Source: CAZDCD01 sp964503885 (GTDB lineage Bacteria > Bacteroidota > Bacteroidia > Bacteroidales > UBA10428). From it: DNA of 64,000 nucleotides. The position numbers and the translations under genes were made by a program. The stretch spans positions 275,646 through 339,645 of the forward strand of contig CAZDCD010000001.1 in assembly GCA_964503885.1 (NCBI GenBank), written 5' to 3'. This document shows positions 9,014 through 17,752 of the stretch, piece after piece (position 1 is the stretch's first letter; every line of letters starts with the position of its first letter). The notes under the pieces are model-generated. The model had not been told where the DNA came from. It saw only the letters and a program-made list of their open reading frames with translations, and searched no databases.

Positions 9014-10318
9014 TTAAATCCGTGAAATCTCCGCCCCTATTGCATTCAGCCGTTTATCTATCTCCTGGTATCCCCGGTCGATCTGGTCGATGTTGTGAAT
9101 GATGCTGGTACCCTTGGCCGACAGGGCGGCAATGAGAAGGGCTACGCCGGCACGTATATCGGGTGAGGTCATTACCGTGGGCCTTAACCTCACCTGGTTG
9201 TCAAGTCCGATTACGGCTGCCCGGTGCGGATCGCAGAGTATGATCTGCGCACCCATATCAATGAGCTTATCCACAAAAAACAGGCGGCTCTCGAACATTT
9301 TCTGGTGAATGAGTATGCTTCCCCCGGCCTGTGTGGCCACCACAAGCAACACACTCAGGAGATCGGGCGTAAGTCCCGGCCATGGTGCATCATCAATGGT
9401 CATGATGGACCCGTCGATGAATTTTTCAATTTCATAATGTTCCTGTGAGGGAATGTAGATGTCATCGTTTCTTTTCTCAAACCTGATCCCGAGTCGCCTG
9501 AATGCACCGGGTATCATACCAAGGTTTTCATACGACACATTTTTGATGGTTATTTCGGATTTCGTCATGGCCGCCAGTCCGATAAAACTGCCCACCTCGA
9601 TCATATCCGGCAATAAGGTATGTTCACAGCCTGATAACTTTTCAACCCCTTCCACTGTAAGCAGGTTAGACCCCACACCCGAAATTCTGGCACCCATGCT
9701 GTTAAGCATCTTGCAGAGTTGCTGCACATAAGGTTCGCATGCTGCATTATAAAGGGTGGTTGTGCCTTTTGCCAGTACAGCAGCCATAATAATATTGGCT
9801 GTTCCGGTCACTGAGGCTTCTTCCAGAAGCATGCTTGCTCCCCTGAGCTCTTTGGTTTCAATCCTGTAAAAATCATCGAGGGTATCGTATTCGAATTTGG
9901 CACCCAGGTTAATGAATCCGTTTATGTGTGTATCGACCCTTCGTCTTCCAATCTTATCTCCTCCCGGTTTGGGAATATACGCTTTCCTGAACCTGGCCAG
10001 TAAAGGTCCGATAATCATTACTGATCCCCGGAGGCTGGCGGTTTTTTTTCTGAATTCGGGGGTTAACAGGTATTCAATATTTACCTTACGCGCACAAAAT
10101 GTATACCCGTTTCCCTGCTCTTTCATTACCTCAACACCCATTTCAGACAATAAATCAATGAGGTTTTTTACATCAAGGATATCGGGAATATTCCGGATAG
10201 TAATCTTTTCGGGTGTAAGCAGGGCGGCACATATTACCTGTAACGCTTCATTTTTGGCTCCCTGGGGAACCAGCTCACCTTTCAGGCGTATGCCTCCGCA
10301 TATTTTAAACGAACCCAT
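9014..10318 (-). CDS. murA: UDP-N-acetylglucosamine 1-carboxyvinyltransferase MurA (Asp-type)
   Basis: A 434-residue cytoplasmic enzyme that transfers enolpyruvate from PEP to UDP-GlcNAc, the first committed step of peptidoglycan synthesis. The substrate motif GAKNEAL is at residues 20-26, and GPLLARF plus PGGDKIGRRRVDTH are at 104-131. The usual catalytic Cys (PGGC) is Asp121 here, the natural variant that is insensitive to fosfomycin in several lineages. The C-terminal half completes the inside-out barrel (RGYQEIDKRLNAIGA near the end). It follows the DUF4290 gene by 25 bp, so both form an operon. Confidence 0.95.
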   Translation of the reverse strand: MGSFKICGGIRLKGELVPQGAKNEALQVICAALLTPEKITIRNIPDILDVKNLIDLLSEMGVEVMKEQGNGYTFCARKVNIEYLLTPEFRKKTASLRGSVMIIGPLLARFRKAYIPKPGGDKIGRRRVDTHINGFINLGAKFEYDTLDDFYRIETKELRGASMLLEEASVTGTANIIMAAVLAKGTTTLYNAACEPYVQQLCKMLNSMGARISGVGSNLLTVEGVEKLSGCEHTLLPDMIEVGSFIGLAAMTKSEITIKNVSYENLGMIPGAFRRLGIRFEKRNDDIYIPSQEHYEIEKFIDGSIMTIDDAPWPGLTPDLLSVLLVVATQAGGSILIHQKMFESRLFFVDKLIDMGAQIILCDPHRAAVIGLDNQVRLRPTVMTSPDIRAGVALLIAALSAKGTSIIHNIDQIDRGYQEIDKRLNAIGAEISRI

Positions 10319-10343
10319 TTAAGCGAAGAAAATAAGTGGGGAG

Positions 10344-10931
10344 TTACTTTTTCCGTACAATCTTCTTTCTTTTCTTGAACATCTCCCTTGAATCGTTCAG
10401 TTTCAGGCCTTCACCGATCGTAATTTTCCCGCCTGAAAGATCAGACAGGTCTTTAAATATCAGCTCGTCATCCACAACATCTTTATTCCAGGTCAGATAT
10501 GACTTTTTCATATGGTTTGCGATGATCTTTATCAATTCCTCCTTATCTTTTCCGTCCTCCATTTTAATCGCTTCATTGATCATCAGGGTGATCACCCTGC
10601 CATAATGTTTGTATTTAATTCCATTGCTGTTGTAAGGAACCCTGCGTGGTTTTTCAGTGAGTATTTCTGATGTAGGGGTTTCATAGGGAGAATCGATGTC
10701 GAGCTTAAAATCAGACATGATCGCCAGATGATCCCATAGCTTGTGTTTAAAATCACTGATGTCTCTCAGGTGAGGATTCATATTCCCCATAATGGTGATG
10801 ATCGCTTTCGCCAAACGGTTTCTTTCTTCCCTGTCTTCCACATCGATAATATATTCCACCATTTTCTGGATATTCCTGCCATATTCAGGAAGTACTAACC
10901 TGTTTCTCTGCGAATTATAATCGTAACTCAT
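10344..10931 (-). CDS. DUF4290 domain protein
   Basis: About 195 residues, soluble, no signal peptide. The opening SYDYNSQRNRLVLPEYGRNI and the region IITIMGNMNPHLRDISDFKHKLWDHL are typical of DUF4290, a family restricted to Bacteroidota and commonly found directly upstream of murA, as here. The C-terminus is Lys/Arg-rich. Its function is unknown; the linkage suggests a link to cell-wall synthesis. I start at the ATG 10931 because an in-frame TTG at 10949 overlaps a TAGTTTTG promoter element. Confidence 0.85.
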   Translation of the reverse strand: MSYDYNSQRNRLVLPEYGRNIQKMVEYIIDVEDREERNRLAKAIITIMGNMNPHLRDISDFKHKLWDHLAIMSDFKLDIDSPYETPTSEILTEKPRRVPYNSNGIKYKHYGRVITLMINEAIKMEDGKDKEELIKIIANHMKKSYLTWNKDVVDDELIFKDLSDLSGGKITIGEGLKLNDSREMFKKRKKIVRKK

Positions 10932-10946
10932 GAATTCTTTTTTATG

Positions 10947-10954
10947 CAAAACTA
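10947..10954 (-). promoter_or_regulatory. -7 element of the DUF4290-murA operon
   Basis: The minus strand reads TAGTTTTG, matching TAnnTTTG, 16 bases upstream of the ATG at 10931. The short leader supports that start codon. Confidence 0.5.
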
Positions 10955-11062
10955 GTCGAAAATAAGTTAGGAATCAATAGTTTGCACGGTGTTTTTTGTT
11001 TTTATTCAATGATGCACAAAAAGGAACTGTGAAAAAATCTTCTTAACAGGAGGAAAACAAAG

Positions 11063-11094
11063 CCCGGCTGTTTTTCCGATTTTATTGTGCCGGG
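11063..11094 (-). terminator. Possible terminator of the outer-membrane barrel gene
   Basis: On the minus strand CCCGGC pairs with GCCGGG across a 20-nt loop and is followed by CTTTGTTTT. It lies 48 bases past the stop of the gene at 11142-11891. The large loop lowers confidence. Confidence 0.35.
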
Positions 11095-11141
11095 TTCAGT
11101 ATAATAATTGGTATTAAGGCTTACAGGCCAATTTCGTGTAC

Positions 11142-11891
11142 TCACTTAAATACATATCCGGCCGTTAACCGGAACCGGCTGTATTTTTCTGTCCGGTCTC
11201 TTTCCTGAACCCAGTTATTCAGTGGCGACAGGTGATAATTGAGCTCCTGGTAATAGTATGAAAATGTGAGAATAAACGAGGTGTACTCATTGAATATCTT
11301 TTCTATTCCCAGTCCAATTGACGAATGCACACCCCCGAGACTTTTGTAACTATAGTCCCGGTCATCCCCCCTTTTTTCAGCCGGCATGGTATATCCTGCC
11401 CCTGCAATTACTATGGGAGAAAAGGCCCGGTCATTGATACGAAACCTTACTGAAGCTGTAAAAGGTATTTCCATCCATTCATAAAACTCCATGCCTATGT
11501 CTGCACTTGCTGCTATATGCGAATTTACCCGGTATCCCAGTCCCAGCTTTACACCGGGTATCACGGCCTTACCAATGGAATTGCTGCCCGACCGCATCAG
11601 AAATTCTGTATTTAAACCCAGTTCAAACCCATGGCGGGTAAACAACATGGTTTTGTACTCAACCGGTTTTTCGTATTTGACCGAATCTACCTCACTGCGC
11701 TTAAATACCAGGATATCCCCCGAATGATTTATGATGCTGATGGTGTTCAGGCTGGAATCGTTTGTGACCACTCCATGGATCACCGATCCGCCCGAAAGGT
11801 AAATCACATCTTCTTTTCGTTGTGCAAGCAAAGTATTTGTTAGTAGGATAAACAGGAAGATAAGCACATGGGTGGATACGGATTTTTTCAT
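11142..11891 (-). CDS. Putative outer-membrane beta-barrel protein
   Basis: A 249-residue exported protein with a signal peptide ending near LLAQ (residue 24). Residues 28-75 form a small beta domain (VIYLSGGSVIHGVV, VFKRSEVDSVKYE), resembling sequences that precede barrels in this phylum. Residues 85-249 show alternating aromatic/polar strands (GFELGLNTEF, GVKLGLGYRV, SIGLGIEKIF) and end in an aromatic-rich strand (FRLTAGYVFK), as expected for an eight-stranded barrel. No specific family is recognised. Divergent from the LVIVD lipoprotein gene. Confidence 0.65.
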   Translation of the reverse strand: MKKSVSTHVLIFLFILLTNTLLAQRKEDVIYLSGGSVIHGVVTNDSSLNTISIINHSGDILVFKRSEVDSVKYEKPVEYKTMLFTRHGFELGLNTEFLMRSGSNSIGKAVIPGVKLGLGYRVNSHIAASADIGMEFYEWMEIPFTASVRFRINDRAFSPIVIAGAGYTMPAEKRGDDRDYSYKSLGGVHSSIGLGIEKIFNEYTSFILTFSYYYQELNYHLSPLNNWVQERDRTEKYSRFRLTAGYVFK

Positions 11892-11931
11892 CAGCCTTAA
11901 TTTTCATATGGATGCGAAACCTGATGAAAAA

Positions 11932-11965
11932 GTTGCGCGCACGAAAATCTTTTTATGCACGCAAC
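11932..11965. promoter_or_regulatory. Inverted repeat between divergent genes
   Basis: GTTGCGCGCA (11932-11941) and TGCACGCAAC (11956-11965) are complementary at 9 of 10 positions around a 14-nt A/T-rich centre. The position, between the divergent barrel and LVIVD genes, suits an operator. No regulator is identified. Confidence 0.35.
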
Positions 11966-12015
11966 GTATGGCTGATTTTTTACATCTAAGAGAACAAACA
12001 GTAAAAATTATTCCT

Positions 12016-13305
12016 ATGAAAACAACCAAAGTTCTCTTTTTGACAGGTATTATGATCCTAGTATTTGCAGGATGCCAGGAAAAGATCATTGACCGTTATA
12101 TGGTTAATGCTCCTGTGTATATGAACAGAAGTGATTTTAAAAATGCAGTTCAGGTGAGCGGTTCCGAAGATATCGTAAAGCCAGGCAAGATTTATTTCAA
12201 AGGCCAGTTTATTTTTATCAGTGAGTCATTAAAAGGAATCCACGTGATCGATAACTCAGATCCTGCAGACCCGTTATTCGTATCTTTTATTGAAATTCCC
12301 GGAAATACGGATATGGCCGTTAAGGACAGCATTCTTTTTGCCGACAGTTATATCGACCTGGTAGCACTCGATATCAGTGATATCAATAACATTCACGAAG
12401 CAGGCAGGGTCGACAGTATTTTCCCCTATATCCTTCCTCCTCTTACTGAAGGAAATTCTTTTCCTGTAGGAACAATCGATGAAAACCTGGGGATTGTTGT
12501 AGGATGGGAAACAAAAGAAGTGGAAGAGGAAGTTGTTACGCAGCAATCCAACCTGATTTTTTTTGAAAACGTTGATTTCGTAGAATATATGGATGTGAGC
12601 AGCAGGATCAGTTCATCTTCCGGCGGATCTTCAGGCATGTCTGTGGGTATCGGCGGATCAATGGCCAGATTTACCATCGGCGGCAATTTTCTGTATACCG
12701 TTGATCAGTATAACTTAAAGGTGTTTGATATCGACGACCTTTCAAGTCCATTGCTCATCAGCGACCAGTCAATCGGATGGAATATCGAGACCGTATTTCA
12801 ATACATGAACAAATTATTCTTTGGCACACAGACCGGAATGATCATTTATGACATCAGCAATGCAGCTAATCCTACCTATCTTTCCACATACAACCATGTG
12901 AGAAGCTGCGACCCCGTGGTGGTTGAAGGCCGTTATGCCTATGTCACCCTGAGGGCAGGCAACCTGTGTGGTGAAGCAACCAGTCAGCTCGACGTCATTG
13001 ATGTTTCGGATATTCAGTATCCGAAATGGGAACAATCCTATCCTATGCAGGAACCTTACGGACTGGGAATAGATAACAAAACCCTCTTTGTTTGTGACGG
13101 CAATGCAGGCCTTAAAATATACAATGCCAGTGATCCTAAAAACCTGGTAAAAATTGCCTGGTTTGCCGATATCAATGCATTTGATGTGATCCCCTATAAC
13201 GGTGTGCTAATGATGATCGGTTCGGGAGGCCTTTATCAGTATGATTATTCAGGACTATCGGAAATAAGCCTGTTAAGTCAGATTCCTATTGCCAGTCAGG
13301 AATAG
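12016..13305 (+). CDS. LVIVD-repeat lipoprotein
   Basis: A 429-residue lipoprotein with signal sequence and lipobox FAGC (Cys20). The body consists of beta-propeller-like repeats of LVIVD type: GIHVIDNSDPADPLFVS, YIDLVALDISDINNI, NLKVFDIDDLSSPLLIS, GMIIYDISNAANPTYLS, QLDVIDVSDIQYPKW and GLKIYNASDPKNLVKI. This suggests a surface or periplasmic propeller for protein contact; its role is unknown. I start at ATG 12016, where the signal peptide begins, although the frame stays open upstream. It is convergent with pcrA, with a strong hairpin between them. Confidence 0.85.
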   Translation: MKTTKVLFLTGIMILVFAGCQEKIIDRYMVNAPVYMNRSDFKNAVQVSGSEDIVKPGKIYFKGQFIFISESLKGIHVIDNSDPADPLFVSFIEIPGNTDMAVKDSILFADSYIDLVALDISDINNIHEAGRVDSIFPYILPPLTEGNSFPVGTIDENLGIVVGWETKEVEEEVVTQQSNLIFFENVDFVEYMDVSSRISSSSGGSSGMSVGIGGSMARFTIGGNFLYTVDQYNLKVFDIDDLSSPLLISDQSIGWNIETVFQYMNKLFFGTQTGMIIYDISNAANPTYLSTYNHVRSCDPVVVEGRYAYVTLRAGNLCGEATSQLDVIDVSDIQYPKWEQSYPMQEPYGLGIDNKTLFVCDGNAGLKIYNASDPKNLVKIAWFADINAFDVIPYNGVLMMIGSGGLYQYDYSGLSEISLLSQIPIASQE

Positions 13306-13361
13306 GATGCCAGGGATTCCGGATATCGAAGCGAAGCGGAGATCCAGCCGAAGGCGGGACT

Positions 13362-13402
13362 GGATGCTGAATAAAAGTACAAAATACTTTTATTCAGCAT
13401 CC
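13362..13402. terminator. Perfect 18-bp hairpin between convergent genes
   Basis: Bases 13362-13379 pair without mismatch with 13385-13402 around the loop CAAAA. The stem contains ATAAAAGTA/TACTTTTAT, so each strand carries A and T runs and it could terminate the LVIVD gene (plus) and pcrA (minus). A smaller stem (ATCCAG 13342-13347 with CTGGAT 13360-13365) abuts it. The same core recurs at 61187-61208. Confidence 0.7.
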
Positions 13403-13415
13403 GGCATCTATACTC

Positions 13416-15764
13416 TCATTTTACAATCCTGAGTCTTGCGAATTTAAGCAGCAAATGCTTTTCTTCGCCCAACACCTGAAAAAAAACAGTAGCTTTCCTG
13501 TTTGGCAGATCTCCTTCCAGGTATATTACCTTACCGATACCAAACCGCTGATGCTCTACCTTCATTCCGGTTTGAATCAGGTCGGGATTATCGGGTCTGA
13601 AACCAGGATCCGAAGTAAGGTGAATCTGCTGTTTTACCGGTCTGGTTATATTATTCGAATGCAATATCCCGTTCCCCTGCTTCAGGGTGTTTATGCCGGT
13701 TTTCCTAAATTCCCTGTTTTTTCTGAAATGCGGTAAATTGTTGCCGGAATTGTTGTCATAATCGAAAATAAAAGTGTTTTCCTTTTTCAATTTTTGAGGC
13801 CAGTCAACGAACTGTTCGTCAATGTCGTTTAGGAACCTGCTTGGTTCACAATCGGTGGGAACCCCCCAGCGGTATCTTGAACGGGCATAGGTGATGGTCA
13901 CCCTCTTCTTTGCCCGTGTCACTGCAACGTAGAACAACCTCCTTTCTTCCTCAAGTTCCTGCGGACTGTCAAGTGACATCTGGGAAGGAAAGAGCTTTTC
14001 TTCGGCACCCGCAATGAAAATGTTATTGAATTCAAGCCCCTTGGCCGAATGCATTGTCATAATCGATACTTTATTCCGGTCTTCCTCCTTTTCATTATCC
14101 ATATCGGTAAGCAACGATACATTTTCAAGGTAATTGGCAATTGATACTCTTTCTCCTTCATTCCGGTCCTGATTTGTGGCTACAAATTCACGTATGGCAT
14201 TCAGCAATTCTTCAATATTTTCATATTTGCTGCGCTCTTCTGTTGACATTCCGTTTTGCAGGTCACCGAGAATACCCGATCGTGAAGCGGCAAACTGGCC
14301 GAGATCATAAGCATCAAGCTCTGATGACTTTGTTATGAATTCCTGAACCATGACTTTGAATGCCGACAACTTTTCGATCGTGCCCCTGTTGAATCCTATC
14401 TTGCCTATTTCTTTGCCTGTGAGAACCTCCCAGATGGAAGTATCTGCCGATGCTGCCGCCTGTTCGAGCTTTTCCCGGGTAATATTACCAATGCCTCTTG
14501 CCGGATAATTTATGATTCTTTTTAATGCTTCATCATCGCGTGGATTTGCTGTAAGCCGCAGGTAAGCCAGAAGGTCCTTGATCTCTTTTCGCTGGTAAAA
14601 CGACAAGCTCCCATAGACTTTATACGGTATATTCCTCCTCCTCAGCGATTCTTCAAAGATCCGTGATTGTGCATTAGTCCGGTAGAATATGGCAAAATCG
14701 GAATATTTCTGCTGCTCGTTCAGCATAATGTCCATGATCATTCCCGATACCACAAAACCCTCTTCGTTATCTGTCAGCGTTTCGATCACATTGATTTTTC
14801 CTCCCACACTGTTCTCTGACCATACCTTTTTATGGATACGTCCGGTATTTTTTTCGATAATGCTGTTTGCCGCATTTACAATGGTTCTGGTTGAACGGTA
14901 GTTCTGTTCAAGTTTATAGAGCGTGTAGCCTGGATAATCGTTCCTGAAATTCAGGATGTTCTCAATTTTGGCGCCCCTGAAGGAATAGATGCTCTGGGCA
15001 TCATCGCCCACAACGCATACATTTTTATGCATAGCAGATAATCTGTTCACAATGAGGTATTGTGCATAATTTGTGTCCTGGTACTCGTCTACAAGAATGT
15101 ATTTAAAACGTTCCTGGTATTTTTGCAGTGCTTCCGGAAAATCACGGAAAAGAATATTGGTATTGAGCAGAAGGTCATCAAAATCCATTGCATCGGCTTT
15201 GCGACACCTGATCACATATGATTTATAAATTTCTCCAATCGATGGTTTTCTGGTAATCCTGTCCCGTTCAACGATCTGAGGATTATTGTTATAAGCCTGG
15301 GCAGTGATGAGATTATTCTTGGACGATGAGATCCGGCCAAAGACTTCCGAAGGTTTGTATACCTTATCGTCGAGTTTAAGATCCCTGATAATTGATCTTA
15401 CAAGGCTTCTTGAGTCGGCCGTATCGTAAATGGTATACCTCGAATCGTAACCCAGGAATTCTGCCTCGTACCTTAATATACGGGCAAAGACCGAATGAAA
15501 GGTTCCCATCCAGAGATAGCGCGCAGGTTCTTCTCCGACCAGCCTGCCGATCCGGTCCTTCATTTCGGTTGCTGCTTTATTGGTGAATGTAAGTGCGAGA
15601 ATTTCACCCGGTCTGACCCCTTTTTTCAGTAAATAAGCAATCCGGTAAGTCAATACCCTGGTTTTGCCCGAACCCGGTCCTGCAATAATCAGGGAAGGCC
15701 CATTGGTATTCACAACAGCCTCATACTGAGATGTATTCAATTCTTTTAAAAAATCAAACTCCAC
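13416..15764 (-). CDS. pcrA: UvrD/PcrA-type superfamily 1 DNA helicase
   Basis: A 782-residue 3'-5' helicase of nucleotide excision and replication repair. All SF1A motifs are present: Q motif LNTSQYEAV, motif I AGPGSGKTRVLTYRI, II DEYQDTN, III GDDAQSIYSFRGA, V TMHSAKGLEFNNIFI and VI EERRLFYVAVTRAKKR. The C-terminal Tudor-like domain (VEHQRFGIGKVIYLEGD) is typical of PcrA and contacts RNA polymerase in other species. The start is a GTG at 15764; no in-frame ATG precedes it. Monocistronic. PcrA and UvrD cannot be separated by name here. Confidence 0.92.
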   Translation of the reverse strand: MEFDFLKELNTSQYEAVVNTNGPSLIIAGPGSGKTRVLTYRIAYLLKKGVRPGEILALTFTNKAATEMKDRIGRLVGEEPARYLWMGTFHSVFARILRYEAEFLGYDSRYTIYDTADSRSLVRSIIRDLKLDDKVYKPSEVFGRISSSKNNLITAQAYNNNPQIVERDRITRKPSIGEIYKSYVIRCRKADAMDFDDLLLNTNILFRDFPEALQKYQERFKYILVDEYQDTNYAQYLIVNRLSAMHKNVCVVGDDAQSIYSFRGAKIENILNFRNDYPGYTLYKLEQNYRSTRTIVNAANSIIEKNTGRIHKKVWSENSVGGKINVIETLTDNEEGFVVSGMIMDIMLNEQQKYSDFAIFYRTNAQSRIFEESLRRRNIPYKVYGSLSFYQRKEIKDLLAYLRLTANPRDDEALKRIINYPARGIGNITREKLEQAAASADTSIWEVLTGKEIGKIGFNRGTIEKLSAFKVMVQEFITKSSELDAYDLGQFAASRSGILGDLQNGMSTEERSKYENIEELLNAIREFVATNQDRNEGERVSIANYLENVSLLTDMDNEKEEDRNKVSIMTMHSAKGLEFNNIFIAGAEEKLFPSQMSLDSPQELEEERRLFYVAVTRAKKRVTITYARSRYRWGVPTDCEPSRFLNDIDEQFVDWPQKLKKENTFIFDYDNNSGNNLPHFRKNREFRKTGINTLKQGNGILHSNNITRPVKQQIHLTSDPGFRPDNPDLIQTGMKVEHQRFGIGKVIYLEGDLPNRKATVFFQVLGEEKHLLLKFARLRIVK

Positions 15765-15793
15765 AATAATGCATATTTGTCACATAAAGATTC

Positions 15794-15801
15794 CAAAAAT
15801 A
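15794..15801 (-). promoter_or_regulatory. Putative -7 element of pcrA
   Basis: The minus strand reads TATTTTTG (TAnnTTTG), about 30 bases upstream of the GTG start. No well-spaced -33 TTG was found. Confidence 0.35.
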
Positions 15802-15994
15802 CAATATGTATACCGCAATATTTACCCGGCCGCTGAGTATTTATCCATTTTTAATTAACAACTTTTCCTGTGGCATAAAATTCGGGATGATTTTTCCGGG
15901 AATGATTTATATTTAGTAAAATTGCAGAATTCAATCAGGGAATAATAATATTTGTAAAAAAATCTTGTTATACTTCAAACAGTTGCCTGCACAT

Positions 15995-17443
15995 ATGCCA
16001 TACAAATTCAAAATAGCCATTCTCATATCGGTTATGTTTTCTTTACCTGTTTCTGCACAAATTTATAGTCCTGATGAACATGCTTCCGATACAGTGGCTT
16101 ATGTAATGGCAGATAAAACCGACTCAGTGTTTATTTTCAATGTCCCCGAACCTGGCGGAAACTTAATCGCAAGTATAGCAGCCGATTCACCGGACAGTCT
16201 TGGTGGATGGACATTCAGGTGGTATATTTATAACCCAGCCACATTCACATACGACCTTATAGGCACCGCTTCGGGTTCAGGTACTTCGATCGATACTCTG
16301 ACATCATTTGCAGGTTACCGACTTATTATGAATAAGGGTGCTGAAGGAGACACTTCAAGAGTATGGGTTCTTTTCAATGACTACAGTGTCACCATCACCT
16401 CGAAAGATGCAGAAGGTCACCTGCCCCAATCACCCGTATTTGTGAACTGCAAGACAATTAAACTGGTATCGGCATTGGATGCTGCGGATCTTTACTATCA
16501 TATACCCGGAATGGATTCCTCCATAGCCATTGTTCCGGTTTATTCTGTTACATGGACTAAGGATACCGAAGCCGGATCTCTTCCACAGCGAAGAACCGGA
16601 GATGCCTATGTAAACGATCCACCGTATGAAGATACATGGTATACCCTGACCTTGAGGGATAATTTCGGGCTTAGACGAAATGACAGTGTTTTCTTTGAAA
16701 GCATACAGCCCAAGGCAGCCACTTCGTATAACTATATACCCCTTTCAGATACTAAATATTATCCCGAAGTCTATTCCTATTATTACAGTTGGGATAATAA
16801 TACAAGTCCCGAAGTATTGGGCTATCCGGCACCCGCAAAGTTCCTTTTCACGAACAGCGAATCGAAGAATGCCTACAGGTTTATCTGGCATTTCGGTGAT
16901 GATTCTGTTGCCAGTTCGCTAACTCCTGATGATACCATTCTCCATCAGTATTACTTCCCGGGAATTTACACAGTGCAAATGGTTGCTTTCGGGCCTTTAC
17001 CCAATGAGTGTGCGGATACCCTTACCCTTGATGAAAAAATAACCCTTTCGAATTCTTTTATCGGTGAGAGTGATTCCCTGAAATTTCCAAACGTTTTCAC
17101 ACCCAATTCCGATGGCTTTAATACTATGTTCCAGGCCGGTTATGAAGATGTACTGAAGAATGATTTTTTCAGGCCGTATGATGTGTCTATTTATGATTTT
17201 TCCATTGTTATTTTTAACCGGTACGGTAAAAAAGTCCATGAATACTCCGGGGATATAAGAAACTGGAAAGGATGGGACGGTAAAATACTGAACACAGACA
17301 AAGATGCCACGGAAGGCGTATACTACTATGTGGTTGATATGGTGGTGGGGTTCGAACTGAACAACAAAGGTGAACTCTCAGTGAAAAAATTCGATAAAAA
17401 GCAGCAGACCGGATTTGTGCACCTTTTCAGGGAACCGAAATAA
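15995..17443 (+). CDS. Secreted protein with gliding/T9SS C-terminal domain
   Basis: About 482 residues: a signal peptide ending SAQ near residue 22, a beta-rich body, a PKD-like segment around 285-350 (FIWHFGDDSVASS, HQYYFPGIYTVQMVAFG), and a gliding-motility-associated C-terminal domain from about 364 (FPNVFTPNSDGFN, VIFNRYGKKVHEY, NWKGWDG, EGVYYYVVDM). That domain is a type B sorting signal recognised by the type IX secretion system, so the protein should reach the surface or medium. The body has no recognisable enzyme. I prefer ATG 15995 over the TTG at 15965 because the signal peptide begins there. Confidence 0.88.
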   Translation: MPYKFKIAILISVMFSLPVSAQIYSPDEHASDTVAYVMADKTDSVFIFNVPEPGGNLIASIAADSPDSLGGWTFRWYIYNPATFTYDLIGTASGSGTSIDTLTSFAGYRLIMNKGAEGDTSRVWVLFNDYSVTITSKDAEGHLPQSPVFVNCKTIKLVSALDAADLYYHIPGMDSSIAIVPVYSVTWTKDTEAGSLPQRRTGDAYVNDPPYEDTWYTLTLRDNFGLRRNDSVFFESIQPKAATSYNYIPLSDTKYYPEVYSYYYSWDNNTSPEVLGYPAPAKFLFTNSESKNAYRFIWHFGDDSVASSLTPDDTILHQYYFPGIYTVQMVAFGPLPNECADTLTLDEKITLSNSFIGESDSLKFPNVFTPNSDGFNTMFQAGYEDVLKNDFFRPYDVSIYDFSIVIFNRYGKKVHEYSGDIRNWKGWDGKILNTDKDATEGVYYYVVDMVVGFELNNKGELSVKKFDKKQQTGFVHLFREPK

Positions 17444-17752
17444 AGATTCAAAATTCAAAGTTCATGGCTTACCAGCAGCAGGCAGGCATGAAACATAAAA
17501 ATAGTTATCGTATAACGATAATAAATTATCGCGATTAGATAATTCAATTATCATATCACGATAATTATTCAACTGATAATTTTATTGTTACATGGTATGC
17601 AGCATGCTTCATACCGCATGCCCCTGCAATAGCTGCCGTCGTAGCTGCATATTTCCTTCGGCAATAAACTCCTGGCTTCCGTTTTCGGTCTTCAGACCTG
17701 TCTGACGGCAGGCAGACTCCCGGCTCCAATTCAAAAACTCAACAACTCTTCA
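17444..17752. repeat. Gene-free stretch with clustered inverted repeats
   Basis: This 309-bp spacer has no credible ORF. Positions 17505-17565 pack several copies of ATTATCG and its complement: TTATCGT/ACGATAA (17505-17521), CGATAAT/ATTATCG (17516-17531), GATAATT/AATTATC (17538-17552) and an outer ATTATCG/CGATAAT pair (17525-17531, 17559-17565). A CTGTCTG...GCAGGCAG imperfect palindrome lies at 17699-17716, near the 3' end of the EF-G-like gene. Possible roles are transcript end structures or a dispersed repeat remnant. Confidence 0.55.

Noticed and set aside
11872..12015. N-terminal extension of the LVIVD lipoprotein
   Set aside because: The lipoprotein signal peptide starts at 12016, and the extension overlaps the divergent barrel gene.
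17505..17565. Inverted-motif cluster as a CRISPR array
   Set aside because: The motifs alternate in orientation with only a few bases between them, which does not fit direct repeats with spacers.
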